This document shows, in pieces, positions 9,489 through 17,818 of a DNA stretch of 53,764 bases. The notes under the pieces are model-generated. The model worked only from the letters and a program-made list of their open reading frames with translations. It did not search any database and was not told the DNA's origin. The translations under genes and the position numbers were made by a program. This stretch comes from JACQFZ01 sp036381895. Lineage in GTDB: Bacteria; Pseudomonadota; Gammaproteobacteria; Acidiferrobacterales; Sulfurifustaceae. The stretch lies in assembly GCA_036381895.1 (NCBI GenBank), contig DASVBY010000104.1:1-53764 (forward strand). The letters run 5' to 3'. Positions within the stretch are counted from its first letter, which is position 1. Each line of letters begins with the position of its first letter.

Positions 9489-10889
9489 ATGAGCGATCAC
9501 CACCACCTAACCGACCTGCCGTTCAGCCGGCTCGACCTCCCGCCGGCGCTGCTGCAAGGCACCCAAGCCGCAGGCTTCGCGTACTGCACGCCGATCCAGG
9601 CGCAGGCGCTGCCCATCGCGCTCGCGGGCCGCGACGTCGCCGGCCAGGCGCAGACCGGCACCGGCAAGACGGCGGCGTTCCTGCTTGCCACCTTCAGTCA
9701 CCTGCTGACGCACGCGCCCGCACCCGAGCGCGCGCCGACGCAGCCGCGCGCCATCATCCTCGCACCGACTCGCGAGCTCGCGGTTCAGATCCACAAGGAT
9801 GCCCAGGTGCTCGGTGCCGCCACCGGGTTTCGCCTGGTGGTCGTCTTCGGCGGCACCGGCTACGACAGCCAGCGCCGCGAGCTCGAGGCGGGCGTCGACG
9901 TGCTGATCGGCACGCCCGGACGCATCATCGATTACTTCAAGCAGCACGTGTTCGACCTGAAGGCGATTCAGGTGATGGTGCTCGACGAGGCCGACCGCAT
10001 GTTCGACCTCGGCTTCATCAGGGACATTCGCTTTCTGCTGCGCCGCATGCCGCCGCCCGAGCAGCGGCTCAACATGCTGTTCTCGGCAACGCTGTCCTAC
10101 CGCGTCACAGAGCTCGCGTACGAGCACATGAACAACCCCGAGTTCGTGCGCGTGGACGCCGACAAGCGCACCGCCGACAAGGTCGAGCAGGTGCTCTATC
10201 ACACGGCGAACGAAGAGAAGATTCCTCTGCTCGTCTGGCTGCTGCGCAACCGCGACCCGGCGCGCAGCCTCGTCTTCGTCAACACCAAGGACATGGGCGA
10301 GCGGCTCGTCGCCTGGCTGCAGGCGAACGGCTTTCGCGCCGGCATCCTTTCGGGCGACGTCCCACAGAAGATGCGCCTGCGGCTCCTCGCCGACTTCAGC
10401 GAAGGGCGGCTGCCGATCCTGGTGGCGACCGATGTCGCGGCGCGCGGCCTGCACATCCCCGACGTGTCGCACGTGTTCAATTTCGACCTGCCGCAGAATC
10501 CCGAGGACTACGTACATCGCATCGGGCGCACGGCGCGCGCCGGCAAGAGCGGCGATGCGGTGAGCTTCGCGTGCGAGCGCTACGTGTTTTCGCTGCCCGA
10601 CATCGAGGCTTATATCGGCTACAAGATACCGGTGGAGCGCTTCGACCCGGAAAGCCTCCCCTCGCTCACGCCGCCCGAGCGGCGGAGCGGGGCGCGCGAA
10701 CACGGACATGGCCGCAGCAGCCGCGGGCGCCAGCGCGGCCGCGACGACGGCAGGCGCGAGCGTGCCGAGCAAGCGGCGGCCGCGGCAAAACCGGCGCCGG
10801 AGCCGGCGGCACGGCCCGCGGCTCCCCGCGAAACGCCGCGTGCGCGGCTGCTGCGGCGCCGCGGCTTCGAGACACCGGCGGTCGGTTGA
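9489..10889 (+). CDS. rhlB: ATP-dependent RNA helicase RhlB-like (DEAD box)
   Basis: A 466-residue DEAD-box helicase. Motifs in order are CTPIQ (Q motif), AQTGTGKT (residues 54-61), APTRELA, GTPGRI, VLDEAD (residues 164-169), FSATLS, ATDVAARGLHIP and HRIGRTARAG. It follows E. coli RhlB closely through the core, including MPPPEQRLNMLFSATLSYRV, so it is probably the degradosome helicase rather than RhlE or DeaD. The tail after residue 395 is long and rich in Arg, Ala and Pro, as expected for an RNA-binding or RNase E-contact extension. AGAGGAA precedes the ATG at 9489. A longer frame with an ATG 30 codons upstream lacks homology-like sequence. The divergent trxA-rho position is common for rhlB in gammaproteobacteria. 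Confidence 0.9.
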   Translation: MSDHHHLTDLPFSRLDLPPALLQGTQAAGFAYCTPIQAQALPIALAGRDVAGQAQTGTGKTAAFLLATFSHLLTHAPAPERAPTQPRAIILAPTRELAVQIHKDAQVLGAATGFRLVVVFGGTGYDSQRRELEAGVDVLIGTPGRIIDYFKQHVFDLKAIQVMVLDEADRMFDLGFIRDIRFLLRRMPPPEQRLNMLFSATLSYRVTELAYEHMNNPEFVRVDADKRTADKVEQVLYHTANEEKIPLLVWLLRNRDPARSLVFVNTKDMGERLVAWLQANGFRAGILSGDVPQKMRLRLLADFSEGRLPILVATDVAARGLHIPDVSHVFNFDLPQNPEDYVHRIGRTARAGKSGDAVSFACERYVFSLPDIEAYIGYKIPVERFDPESLPSLTPPERRSGAREHGHGRSSRGRQRGRDDGRRERAEQAAAAAKPAPEPAARPAAPRETPRARLLRRRGFETPAVG

Positions 10890-10923
10890 GTCCGTTCAGC
10901 GCACAGCGAAGGAGGACGGGGGT

Positions 10924-11466
10924 ATGGCACGAATCATCACATCCGAAGGCAAAGAGATCACCGATTTCGAAGCGATCCGCAGCCGCCTGGCGAGACTCGG
11001 GATCGCGCTCAATGCCTGGAGCGCCCCGGCGACGCCGCGCGCGGGCGAGCTGCTCGAGAAGCAAAGTTTGACCGACGCGGAGAAGGAGGAGCTGCTCGGG
11101 CTGGTCGAGGAGCGTTTCGAAGAGCTCAAGCGCGGGAAAGGCTACACGACGCGCGACATGGTCGTGATCCACGAGGCGATTCCCAATCTCCGGGACATGC
11201 TCGCCAAGTTCGAGAAGATCCACTACCACACCGACGACGAGGTACGCTACGTCCTCGCCGGTCGCGGCTACTTCGGGTTCGTGGAGCCGGACGGCGGACA
11301 GTTCCTGCTCGAAGTGTCCGCCGGTGACTACATCAACGTGCCGGCCAATACCGAGCACTGGTTCGAGATGCGCGACTCGAAGCGCATCAAGGCGGTGCGC
11401 TACTTCATCGATACTTCCGGATGGGCGCCGGTCTACACCGGGCGCGAAATGGCGGCGTTCGCATAA
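10924..11466 (+). CDS. mtnD: Acireductone dioxygenase
   Basis: A 180-residue cupin. The metal ligands of acireductone dioxygenase are present: HYHTDDE gives H100, H102 and E106, and PANTEHWF gives H145. The enzyme opens the acireductone ring in the methionine salvage pathway: the Fe form yields 2-keto-4-methylthiobutyrate and the Ni form is off-pathway. A strong GAAGGAGG ribosome-binding site precedes the ATG at 10924; longer frames upstream overlap rhlB and are not needed. mtnB follows at once. The rest of the salvage pathway (mtnA, mtnC, mtnN) is not in the window. Confidence 0.9.
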   Translation: MARIITSEGKEITDFEAIRSRLARLGIALNAWSAPATPRAGELLEKQSLTDAEKEELLGLVEERFEELKRGKGYTTRDMVVIHEAIPNLRDMLAKFEKIHYHTDDEVRYVLAGRGYFGFVEPDGGQFLLEVSAGDYINVPANTEHWFEMRDSKRIKAVRYFIDTSGWAPVYTGREMAAFA

Positions 11467-11518
11467 CGGCGCCGCTCTCCCGGCGGGCGCGGCGCATGAG
11501 CCCGAGTCCGTTTCCCGT

Positions 11519-12181
11519 GTGGACGCCGCGTTCGGCTCCGGTTTCCTTTCGCTAGTGGCCCGATCGCTCGACGACCTCTCCCCGCGCGCGGCGCTCGTCG
11601 AGATCGCGCGCGACTTCCATGCGCGCGGGTGGATGGCGGGCACGGCCGGCAATCTGTCGGCACGTGCCGATGCCGAGCACTTCTGGATCACGGCGAGCGG
11701 GCTGCCGAAGGGGCGGCTGGAGGAATCGGATTTCCTGCTGGTGCGCGTCGCCGACGGTGCGGTTGCGGAGCGCGGGCGCGCCGCTCAGGCGCCGTCGGCC
11801 GAGACTTCGATTCACGCCGCACTCTACGCCCTGTTCCCGCAGGCGCGCGCCTGCCTGCATGGGCACAGCGTCGCAGCCTGTCTCGCCACCGCCCGGCTGC
11901 CGGCCGCCGCGAAGGGCGTGCGGCTTCCGGCGCTGGAGATGCTCAAGGGGTTCGACGTGCCCGGGGAGCACCCCCGGGTGGAGCTGCCGCTCTTTCCGAA
12001 TCACGCCGACGTCGGCCGCATTGCGCGCGAAGTCCGGACCCGCTTCGCCAAGGCGCCGCCTGCCGTCACGGCACTCCTCGTGCGCGACCACGGCCCGACC
12101 GTGTGGGGCCGCAGCCCCCAGGAAGCCTACAACCGCTTCGAGGTCCTCGATTTCCTCCTACAGTACCTCGCTCGCCGCTGA
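11519..12181 (+). CDS. mtnB: Methylthioribulose-1-phosphate dehydratase
   Basis: A class II aldolase/adducin-family protein of about 220 residues. Motifs include GTAGNLSAR, the catalytic-type glutamate in SAETSIHAALY, the zinc-ligand pair in CLHGHS, and the late RDHGPTVWG. MtnB dehydrates methylthioribulose-1-phosphate, two steps before the reaction of MtnD, encoded just upstream, so the two form a methionine-salvage pair. The start is uncertain: no in-frame ATG lies after the mtnD stop, and GTG codons at 11519 and 11555 are the candidates, neither with a good ribosome-binding site. The remaining length is normal for the family. Confidence 0.85.
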   Translation: MDAAFGSGFLSLVARSLDDLSPRAALVEIARDFHARGWMAGTAGNLSARADAEHFWITASGLPKGRLEESDFLLVRVADGAVAERGRAAQAPSAETSIHAALYALFPQARACLHGHSVAACLATARLPAAAKGVRLPALEMLKGFDVPGEHPRVELPLFPNHADVGRIAREVRTRFAKAPPAVTALLVRDHGPTVWGRSPQEAYNRFEVLDFLLQYLARR

Positions 12182-12241
12182 TGCCGGCGCTGTCGCGCCT
12201 GCGGGCTCTCGCTGATTGACGTTCTCTGGTAAGGTGGCCGC

Positions 12242-13711
12242 GTGAACCCGGCGAATCCGAATCGCTCCGCGTCTCGGGCGTTGCGCACCGCGCGGATGCT
12301 TCTCTGGGGCGTGTTGCTCGCCTGGCCGCTCTTCGTGCTGGCGCAGGCCGGGGCTCCCTCCGCCGCGCCGTCCGGCGCGCGCGGGAGCGTTTTCGTGCTG
12401 CAGATTAGGGGCGCCATCGGGCCCGCCACCGCCGATTACGTGCACCGGGGGCTGCAACGCGCCGCGGCGGCCGGCGCAAAGCTCGTCGTGCTGCACATGG
12501 ATACGCCGGGCGGACTCGATGCCTCGATGCGCGAGATCATCAAGGAGATCATCGCGTCGCCGGTGCCGGTGGCGACCTATGTCGGGCCCTCCGGCGCGCG
12601 GGCGGCGAGCGCCGGCACCTATATTCTCTATGCCAGCCACGTTGCGGCGATGGCGCCGGGAACGAACCTCGGCGCAGCGACGCCGGTGCAGATCGGCGGC
12701 GGTGCGGCACCGGGCGGCAGCGAACGCCCCCAGGAGGAGCCATCCAAGGAAAAGGGCAAGGACAAGCCGGCGGGCGGCAAGGGCACGCGCGGTGAAGAGC
12801 GGGCGCCGGCGGGGGGCGATGCCATGACGCGCAAGGTGGTGAACGACGCGGTCGCCTATATCCGCGGTCTCGCGCAGATGCGCGGCCGCAACGGCGACTG
12901 GGCGGAGAAGGCGGTACGCGAGGCGGCGTCGCTGCACGCGCACGAAGCGCTCAAGCAGAACGTGATCGACGTAGTGGCGGCCGACATCCCTGAGCTGCTG
13001 CGCAAGATCGAAGGCCGCAAGGTCGAGGTGCAGGGCAAGCCGCTCAAGCTCGCGCTCGCCGGCGCGGCGATCGAGCAGGTCGAGCCCGACTGGCGCAACA
13101 AGCTGCTCGCCGTCATCACCGACCCGAACGTCGCCTACATCCTCATGATGCTCGGCATCTACGGCATCTTTTTCGAGCTGTGGAACCCCGGCTACGTCAT
13201 TCCCGGCGTCATCGGCGGCATCTGCCTGCTGCTCGCGCTCTACGCGTTTCAGGTGCTCCCCGTGAACTACGCGGGGCTCGGTTTGATCCTGCTCGGCATG
13301 GCGTTCATCGTCGCGGAGGTGTTCATGCCGAGCTTCGGCGCGCTCGGCATTGGGGGCGTGGTCGCGTTCGTGATCGGCTCGATCATCCTGCTTGACACCG
13401 AGGTTCCGGGCTACGACGTCGCGTTGCAGCTCATCATCGCCGTCGCCCTGGTGAGCAGCGCGATCTTCTTCGGCGTCGTCACCATGGCGCTGCAGGCGCG
13501 CAAGCGCGCGGTCGTGAGCGGACGCGAGCAGATGCTCGGCGCGATCGGCGAAGCGACGGAGGCGTTCACCGGCAGCGGCTGGGTGCGCGTGATGGGCGAG
13601 ATCTGGCGCGCGCGCAGCCGCACGCCGGTCGCCGCGGGACAGAGAGTACGGGTGGTCGGGATGGAAGGCCTGACGCTGACGGTCGAACCATACGAACAAG
13701 AGGGCAGCTAA
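12242..13711 (+). CDS. NfeD-family membrane-bound ClpP-class serine protease
   Basis: A 489-residue protein starting at GTG. It has a signal/anchor segment (about 18-36), then a ClpP-like protease domain with HMDTPGGLD, the nucleophile Ser in SAG (S123), and the general-base Lys in MTRKVV (K198). This is the Ser-Lys dyad of NfeD/1510-N proteases. Between them lies a charged Pro/Lys/Glu/Gly-rich insertion (about 152-193). Several membrane helices follow (about 298-415), then a C-terminal OB-fold NfeD domain. These proteases work with stomatin/slipin partners in membrane protein quality control. The slipin gene starts one base after the stop, so the two form an operon. Confidence 0.92.
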   Translation: MNPANPNRSASRALRTARMLLWGVLLAWPLFVLAQAGAPSAAPSGARGSVFVLQIRGAIGPATADYVHRGLQRAAAAGAKLVVLHMDTPGGLDASMREIIKEIIASPVPVATYVGPSGARAASAGTYILYASHVAAMAPGTNLGAATPVQIGGGAAPGGSERPQEEPSKEKGKDKPAGGKGTRGEERAPAGGDAMTRKVVNDAVAYIRGLAQMRGRNGDWAEKAVREAASLHAHEALKQNVIDVVAADIPELLRKIEGRKVEVQGKPLKLALAGAAIEQVEPDWRNKLLAVITDPNVAYILMMLGIYGIFFELWNPGYVIPGVIGGICLLLALYAFQVLPVNYAGLGLILLGMAFIVAEVFMPSFGALGIGGVVAFVIGSIILLDTEVPGYDVALQLIIAVALVSSAIFFGVVTMALQARKRAVVSGREQMLGAIGEATEAFTGSGWVRVMGEIWRARSRTPVAAGQRVRVVGMEGLTLTVEPYEQEGS

Positions 13712-13712
13712 C

Positions 13713-14471
13713 ATGGAATTCGCTTCTACGGGCTTCATCATTGCGGTCATCGCGCTGATCCTGTTCTCGGCGATCCGCGTGCTGCGCGAGTACGAGCGTG
13801 GCGTCGTGTTCATGCTCGGCCGGTTCTGGCGCGTCAAGGGGCCGGGTCTGGTGATCATCATCCCGGGCATTCAGCAGATGGTGAAGGTCGATCTGCGCAC
13901 GGTCGTGATGGACGTCCCGCCGCAGGACGTGATCTCGCGCGACAACGTCTCGGTGAAGGTGAACGCCGTAATCTACTTCCGCGTGATCGATCCGCAGCGC
14001 GCCATCATTCAGGTCGAGGACTACTACGCCGCCACCAGCCAGCTCGCGCAGACGACGCTGCGCTCGGTGCTCGGGAAGCACGACCTCGACGAGATGCTCG
14101 GCGAACGCGACAAGCTCAACGCCGATATCCAACACATCCTCGATGTCGCGACCGACGCCTGGGGCATCAAGGTATCCGCGGTCGAGATCAAGCACGTCGA
14201 CATCGACCCGACGATGGTGCGCGCGATCGCGCGGCAGGCCGAAGCGGAGCGCGAACGCCGCGCCAAGGTGATCCATGCGGAAGGCGAGCTGCAGGCGGCG
14301 GAGAAGCTGGTGCAGGCGGCGGAGCAGATTAGCCGCAACTCGCAGGCGCTGCAGCTGCGCTACCTCGCAACGCTCGCCGGCATCGCGAGCGAGCGCAGCT
14401 CGACGATCGTGTTTCCGCTGCCGATGGACCTGGTTGCGCCGTTTCTCGAGAGCCAGAAGAAATCGGGCTGA
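13713..14471 (+). CDS. Slipin (SPFH/band-7 domain membrane protein)
   Basis: A 252-residue protein with one N-terminal membrane hairpin (about 6-22), then an SPFH domain: YERGVVFMLGRF, GPGLVIIIPGI, VDVDPTMVRAIA-like region. It ends in a coiled-coil-prone segment rich in Ala and Glu (AEAERERRAKVIHAEGELQ) and a short hydrophobic tail. Slipins oligomerise in the inner membrane and are substrates or partners of NfeD proteases; the NfeD gene is immediately upstream with a 1-bp gap. The frame, length and pairing are all typical. Confidence 0.93.
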   Translation: MEFASTGFIIAVIALILFSAIRVLREYERGVVFMLGRFWRVKGPGLVIIIPGIQQMVKVDLRTVVMDVPPQDVISRDNVSVKVNAVIYFRVIDPQRAIIQVEDYYAATSQLAQTTLRSVLGKHDLDEMLGERDKLNADIQHILDVATDAWGIKVSAVEIKHVDIDPTMVRAIARQAEAERERRAKVIHAEGELQAAEKLVQAAEQISRNSQALQLRYLATLAGIASERSSTIVFPLPMDLVAPFLESQKKSG

Positions 14472-14484
14472 CCCGTCCCCGCGC

Positions 14485-15027
14485 TCAGCGCACCTGCCAG
14501 GCGACGATGGCCACGGGCCCCACGCTCGAGCCGAACTCGAGCCGCGGGTAGTAGCCTTCGGCGTTGGGAACGGTGCTGCCGTGCAGCACCAGCACGCCGC
14601 CGGCGCCGCGGATCAGCTCGAGCGGTTGCCAGCGCCCGTGCACGCGGGCGAGGAGCGGTTCCTCCTCGAGCCTGAAATACGGCACCCAACCGGAAGCGCG
14701 CGCGTAGTAGCGCAGCCAGACGCGGCAGAGCAGCGCCGGCGCGGACGGCGTCCCGGTGTACAGCTCGACGACGCGTTCGGGCGGCCGGGCGGCGCGCTCG
14801 ACCGGTTCCGGCTCGATGATCCAGGTCGGCGCGGCGACGACCGTCTTCGCGAGCTGGACGCCCCGCCTGTCGAGGATCTCGAGCTTCGCCGGCGCGGCGC
14901 CCGGGGCCCCGGGCGTCGAGGCGACCACGGTGAAGAGCCGTGGCGCTTCCTCGTCCGCACGAACGAAAGCGGCCCCCGCGAGGAGCAGCGCGAGCAGCAG
15001 GAGGCGGCAGGGACGCGTCACCATCAC
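14485..15027 (-). CDS. Hypothetical secreted protein
   Basis: A 180-residue protein of unknown family. The N-terminus MMVTRPCRLLLLALLLAGAA, ending near FVRADEE, looks like a cleavable signal peptide. The mature part seems beta-rich with many aromatic residues (WLRYYARASGWVPYF) and no recognised catalytic motif. It has a single cysteine in the mature part (LLCRVW). It converges on the slipin gene, with 13 bp between the stops, and lies about 50 bp beyond the thioesterase stop on the same strand. It may share a transcript with the thioesterase and hemF genes upstream. Confidence 0.6.
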   Translation of the reverse strand: MMVTRPCRLLLLALLLAGAAFVRADEEAPRLFTVVASTPGAPGAAPAKLEILDRRGVQLAKTVVAAPTWIIEPEPVERAARPPERVVELYTGTPSAPALLCRVWLRYYARASGWVPYFRLEEEPLLARVHGRWQPLELIRGAGGVLVLHGSTVPNAEGYYPRLEFGSSVGPVAIVAWQVR

Positions 15028-15078
15028 CGGGAAGCGTAGTGGCGATGGCGCGCGGTGTCCACGCGCGCCGGCGGCGGC

Positions 15079-15504
15079 TCAGCCGGAGTCGCGCGCGGCT
15101 GACGCGGGTTCGGGAGGGACCGGGCGCTTGCGCCCGTTCGCATCCAGCGCGACGTAGGTGAGCAGCGCCTCCGTGACGAGCACGACCTCCCCGGGGTTCG
15201 GTGTGTTCCAGTTGCGCTCCGCGTATACCTTGACGTCGACCGTGAGCGAGGTGGTGCCGACGCGCACGAGCTTGGCGTAGAAGCTCACCACGTCCGCGAC
15301 GTACACCGGCCGCTTGAACGTGAAGGCGTTGACAGCGACGGTCGCGACGCGCCCTTGCGCACGCCGCGCCGCGACGATGCCGCCGGCGATGTCGACTTGC
15401 GACATGATCCAGCCGCCGAAGATATCGCCGGTTGCGTTCGTATCGGCAGGCGCGGGCGACACGCGCAGCGTCGGTTCCTCGTGCTCGGGCAGTCGCATCG
15501 TCAT
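15079..15504 (-). CDS. Acyl-CoA thioesterase (YciA-like hotdog fold)
   Basis: A 141-residue hotdog-domain protein. The motif ADTNATGDIFGGWIMSQVDIAG, with the family aspartate and glycine-rich turn, and the FKRPVYVADVVSFYAKLV segment match the YciA/BACH acyl-CoA hydrolases. These hydrolyse acyl-CoA thioesters in the cytoplasm. The C-terminal tail is short and Pro/Ala-rich. It lies leftward, about 120 bp downstream of hemF. Confidence 0.88.
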   Translation of the reverse strand: MTMRLPEHEEPTLRVSPAPADTNATGDIFGGWIMSQVDIAGGIVAARRAQGRVATVAVNAFTFKRPVYVADVVSFYAKLVRVGTTSLTVDVKVYAERNWNTPNPGEVVLVTEALLTYVALDANGRKRPVPPEPASAARDSG

Positions 15505-15625
15505 CTGGCCGTCAGCGGGAAAACCAGCGCTCTTTTACCGCAAAGGATGCCGGGGACGCAAAGATCCGTACAGTCCCGAGGCCCGGCTCAGCCTGACATC
15601 CCTTACGTCCCTGGCGCGCGAGCGC

Positions 15626-16552
15626 TCAGCCTTCGAGCCAGTCGCGCGGCCGCAGGAAATGATCGTAGAGGCGCGCTTCCGGCGAGCCCGGCTGCGGGCG
15701 CCAGTCGTAGCGCCACGCGACGAGCGGCGGCAGCGACATCAGGATGGATTCGATGCGCCCGCCGGACTGCAGCCCGAACAGGGTGCCGCGGTCGTACACC
15801 AGATTGAACTCCACGTAGCGCCCCCGCCGGTAGAGCTGGAAGGCGCGCTCGCGCTCGCCGTAGGGGGTGTGCTTGCGGCGAGCGACGATCGGGAGGTACG
15901 CCTCGAGGTAGCGATCGCCGACGCTGCGCAGGAAGCCGAAGCCATGCTCGAAGCCGCCTTCGTTCAGATCGTCGAAGAACAGGCCGCCGATTCCACGGGG
16001 TTCGCCGCGGTGCTTGATATAGAAGTACTCGTCGCACCAGCGCTTGAAGCGGGCGTAGTAGTCGGCGCCGAACGGATCGCACGCCGCTTTCGCCACGCGA
16101 TGCCAATGCACGCAGTCCTCCTCGTAGCCGTAGTACGGCGTGAGGTCGAAGCCGCCGCCGAACCACCAGACGGGCTCGGCGTCCGGGCGCTCGGCGATGA
16201 AGAAGCGCACGTTGCAGTGCGAGGTGGGCACGTGCGGATTGCGCGGATGCACCACCAGCGAAACGCCGAGCGCGCGAAAGGCGCAGCCCGCGAGCTCAGG
16301 CCGGCGCGCCGTCGCGGCCGGCGGCAGCGCGGCGCCATGGACATGCGAGTAATTGACTCCGGCCTGCTCGAACACCGCGCCGTCGGCGAGTACCCGCGTG
16401 CGCCCGCCGCCTCCGCCCGGCCGCTCCCAGCGGTCCTCGCGGAAGCGTGCGCGCCCGTCCTCGGCCTCGAAGGCCGCACAGATGCGCGCCTGCAGCTCGA
16501 GCAGGTAGCGCTCGATGGCGGCGAGATCGGGTGTGCCGGACGGCGCCGTCAT
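15626..16552 (-). CDS. hemF: Oxygen-dependent coproporphyrinogen III oxidase
   Basis: A 308-residue HemF. Conserved segments include SHVHGAALPPAAT, NPHVPTSHCNVRFF, WWFGGGFDLTPYYGYEED, FKRWCDEYFYIKHRGEPRGIGGLFFDDL, and the C-terminal ESILMSLPPLVAWRYDW. The enzyme decarboxylates coproporphyrinogen III to protoporphyrinogen IX using oxygen, in heme biosynthesis. It requires O2, so the organism can live aerobically; any anaerobic HemN is not in this window. tsaC is 46 bp upstream on the same strand. Confidence 0.97.
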   Translation of the reverse strand: MTAPSGTPDLAAIERYLLELQARICAAFEAEDGRARFREDRWERPGGGGGRTRVLADGAVFEQAGVNYSHVHGAALPPAATARRPELAGCAFRALGVSLVVHPRNPHVPTSHCNVRFFIAERPDAEPVWWFGGGFDLTPYYGYEEDCVHWHRVAKAACDPFGADYYARFKRWCDEYFYIKHRGEPRGIGGLFFDDLNEGGFEHGFGFLRSVGDRYLEAYLPIVARRKHTPYGERERAFQLYRRGRYVEFNLVYDRGTLFGLQSGGRIESILMSLPPLVAWRYDWRPQPGSPEARLYDHFLRPRDWLEG

Positions 16553-16598
16553 GGGTACGCTGCACCAACGAAGGACGGAGTGGGTTTCGGCTCGCGCG

Positions 16599-17138
16599 TC
16601 ATGGGCGGACCACCGCGCCGGTGAGGGCGTCGCGAATGGGCGTCGGCGCGGCGAGCCGGCCTACCCGGCCGGGCAGTACGTAATCCACGGCGCCGCCGAA
16701 GCGGCGGACCGTGTCGCGGAAGGTGCGGGCGGGCTGCTCGCCGCGGCGGTTGGCGCTCGTGGAGATGATCGCGATTCCGGCTTCGCGGCACAGGGCGGCG
16801 GCCTGCGGATGCGCCGTCACGCGCACCGCGATACGCGGATGGGCACCGGTGATCCAGCGCGGCACGTGCGGGCGCGGCTCGAGAAGCCAGGTGTGCGGAC
16901 CGGGCCAGGTGGCGGCGACGTGCGCCGGCACGTCAGCGACGTAGGGTGCCAATTGCTCTATGGAGGCGGCGAGCACGATCAATCCCTTGTGCGCAGGGCG
17001 CTCCTTCAGGCGCAGCAGCCGCACCACGGCAGCTTCGTTGCGCGGGTCGCAGCCGAGGCCGAAGCAGTGCTCGGTGGCGTACGCGACGATGCCCCCGGAG
17101 CGGAGCAGATGCGCGGCGTGCTCGAGCGATCCGGGCAC
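16599..17138 (-). CDS. tsaC: L-threonylcarbamoyladenylate synthase (TsaC/YrdC type)
   Basis: A 179-residue YrdC-domain protein. It has GGIVAYATEHCFGLGCDP near the N-terminus, the LKERPAHKGLIVLAAS motif that binds substrate, TWPGPHTWLL, and the STSANRRGEQPARTF segment. TsaC makes threonylcarbamoyl-AMP from threonine, bicarbonate and ATP for the t6A37 modification of tRNAs. The length suits the short TsaC form and lacks the extra C-terminal domain of Sua5. The gene is leftward between purE and hemF. Confidence 0.93.
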   Translation of the reverse strand: MPGSLEHAAHLLRSGGIVAYATEHCFGLGCDPRNEAAVVRLLRLKERPAHKGLIVLAASIEQLAPYVADVPAHVAATWPGPHTWLLEPRPHVPRWITGAHPRIAVRVTAHPQAAALCREAGIAIISTSANRRGEQPARTFRDTVRRFGGAVDYVLPGRVGRLAAPTPIRDALTGAVVRP

Positions 17139-17214
17139 TGCTAACGGCGCCGATGCGCCCCATCCGCGGCGCGCGCCGGACCCCGGGCGGCGGGCGCTCG
17201 CCGTGCTGCGCGCG

Positions 17215-17721
17215 TCATTGCTTGAACCGCTCCTGCACCGCCTTGTCCTTGGCGCTCACTTCGGCCGCGTTCGCCTCCCGGTCGGCGCGCAGCCGTCCGG
17301 CGAGAGCCGCATCCGAGAGTGCCATGATCTGCGCCGCGAGGTAGGCGGCATTCCTGGCGCCGGCCTTGCCGATGGCTACGCATGCGACCGGGATGCCGCC
17401 CGGCATCTGCACGGTCGAGAGCAGCGCGTCCTGTCCTTTGAGCGGTCCCGCCTCGAGCGGTACGCCGATCACCGGCTTCAACGTCAGCGCGGCCACGGTG
17501 CCGGCGAGATGCGCCGCCATGCCGGCGGCGGCGATGAAGACCGCGCAGCCGCGCGCGTCCGCTTCCTTCACGAACGCATGCGTCGCGTCCGGGGTGCGGT
17601 GCGCGGAGAGCACCCGTACCTCGCGCGCGACGCCGAGTTTGTCGAGCGTCTCGATCGCCGCCTGCATGGCCTCGAGGTCGGAGTCCGACCCCATGAGAAT
17701 CGCAACGAACGGTTTGTTCAT
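17215..17721 (-). CDS. purE: 5-(carboxyamino)imidazole ribonucleotide mutase
   Basis: A 168-residue class I PurE. MGSDSDLEAM at the N-terminus, SAHRTPD, AAGMAAHLAG, GVPLEAGPLKGQDALLSTVQMPGGIPVA and the GARNAAYLAAQI helix are all diagnostic. It moves the carboxylate of N5-CAIR to C4 in purine synthesis. The ATG at 17721 is chosen because homology begins there (MNKPFVAIL); the open frame extends further upstream without it. It lies about 100 bp downstream of purD. purK is not beside it, which is less usual. Confidence 0.96.
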   Translation of the reverse strand: MNKPFVAILMGSDSDLEAMQAAIETLDKLGVAREVRVLSAHRTPDATHAFVKEADARGCAVFIAAAGMAAHLAGTVAALTLKPVIGVPLEAGPLKGQDALLSTVQMPGGIPVACVAIGKAGARNAAYLAAQIMALSDAALAGRLRADREANAAEVSAKDKAVQERFKQ

Positions 17722-17818
17722 AACCGAGATGATTCGAAGCAGCCGCGGCTCTATCCGGGCGAACGCGGCTCGAAGGAGGAGCCGAGCGGCAGCGTCCGCC
17801 CGCTGCCGGCCCATCTCC

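Noticed and set aside
15537..15563. Short imperfect direct repeat (CGCAAAG...CGCAAAG) after the thioesterase start
   Set aside because: It resembles a common dispersed repeat motif, but there are only two copies with a mismatched spacer, too little to call an element.
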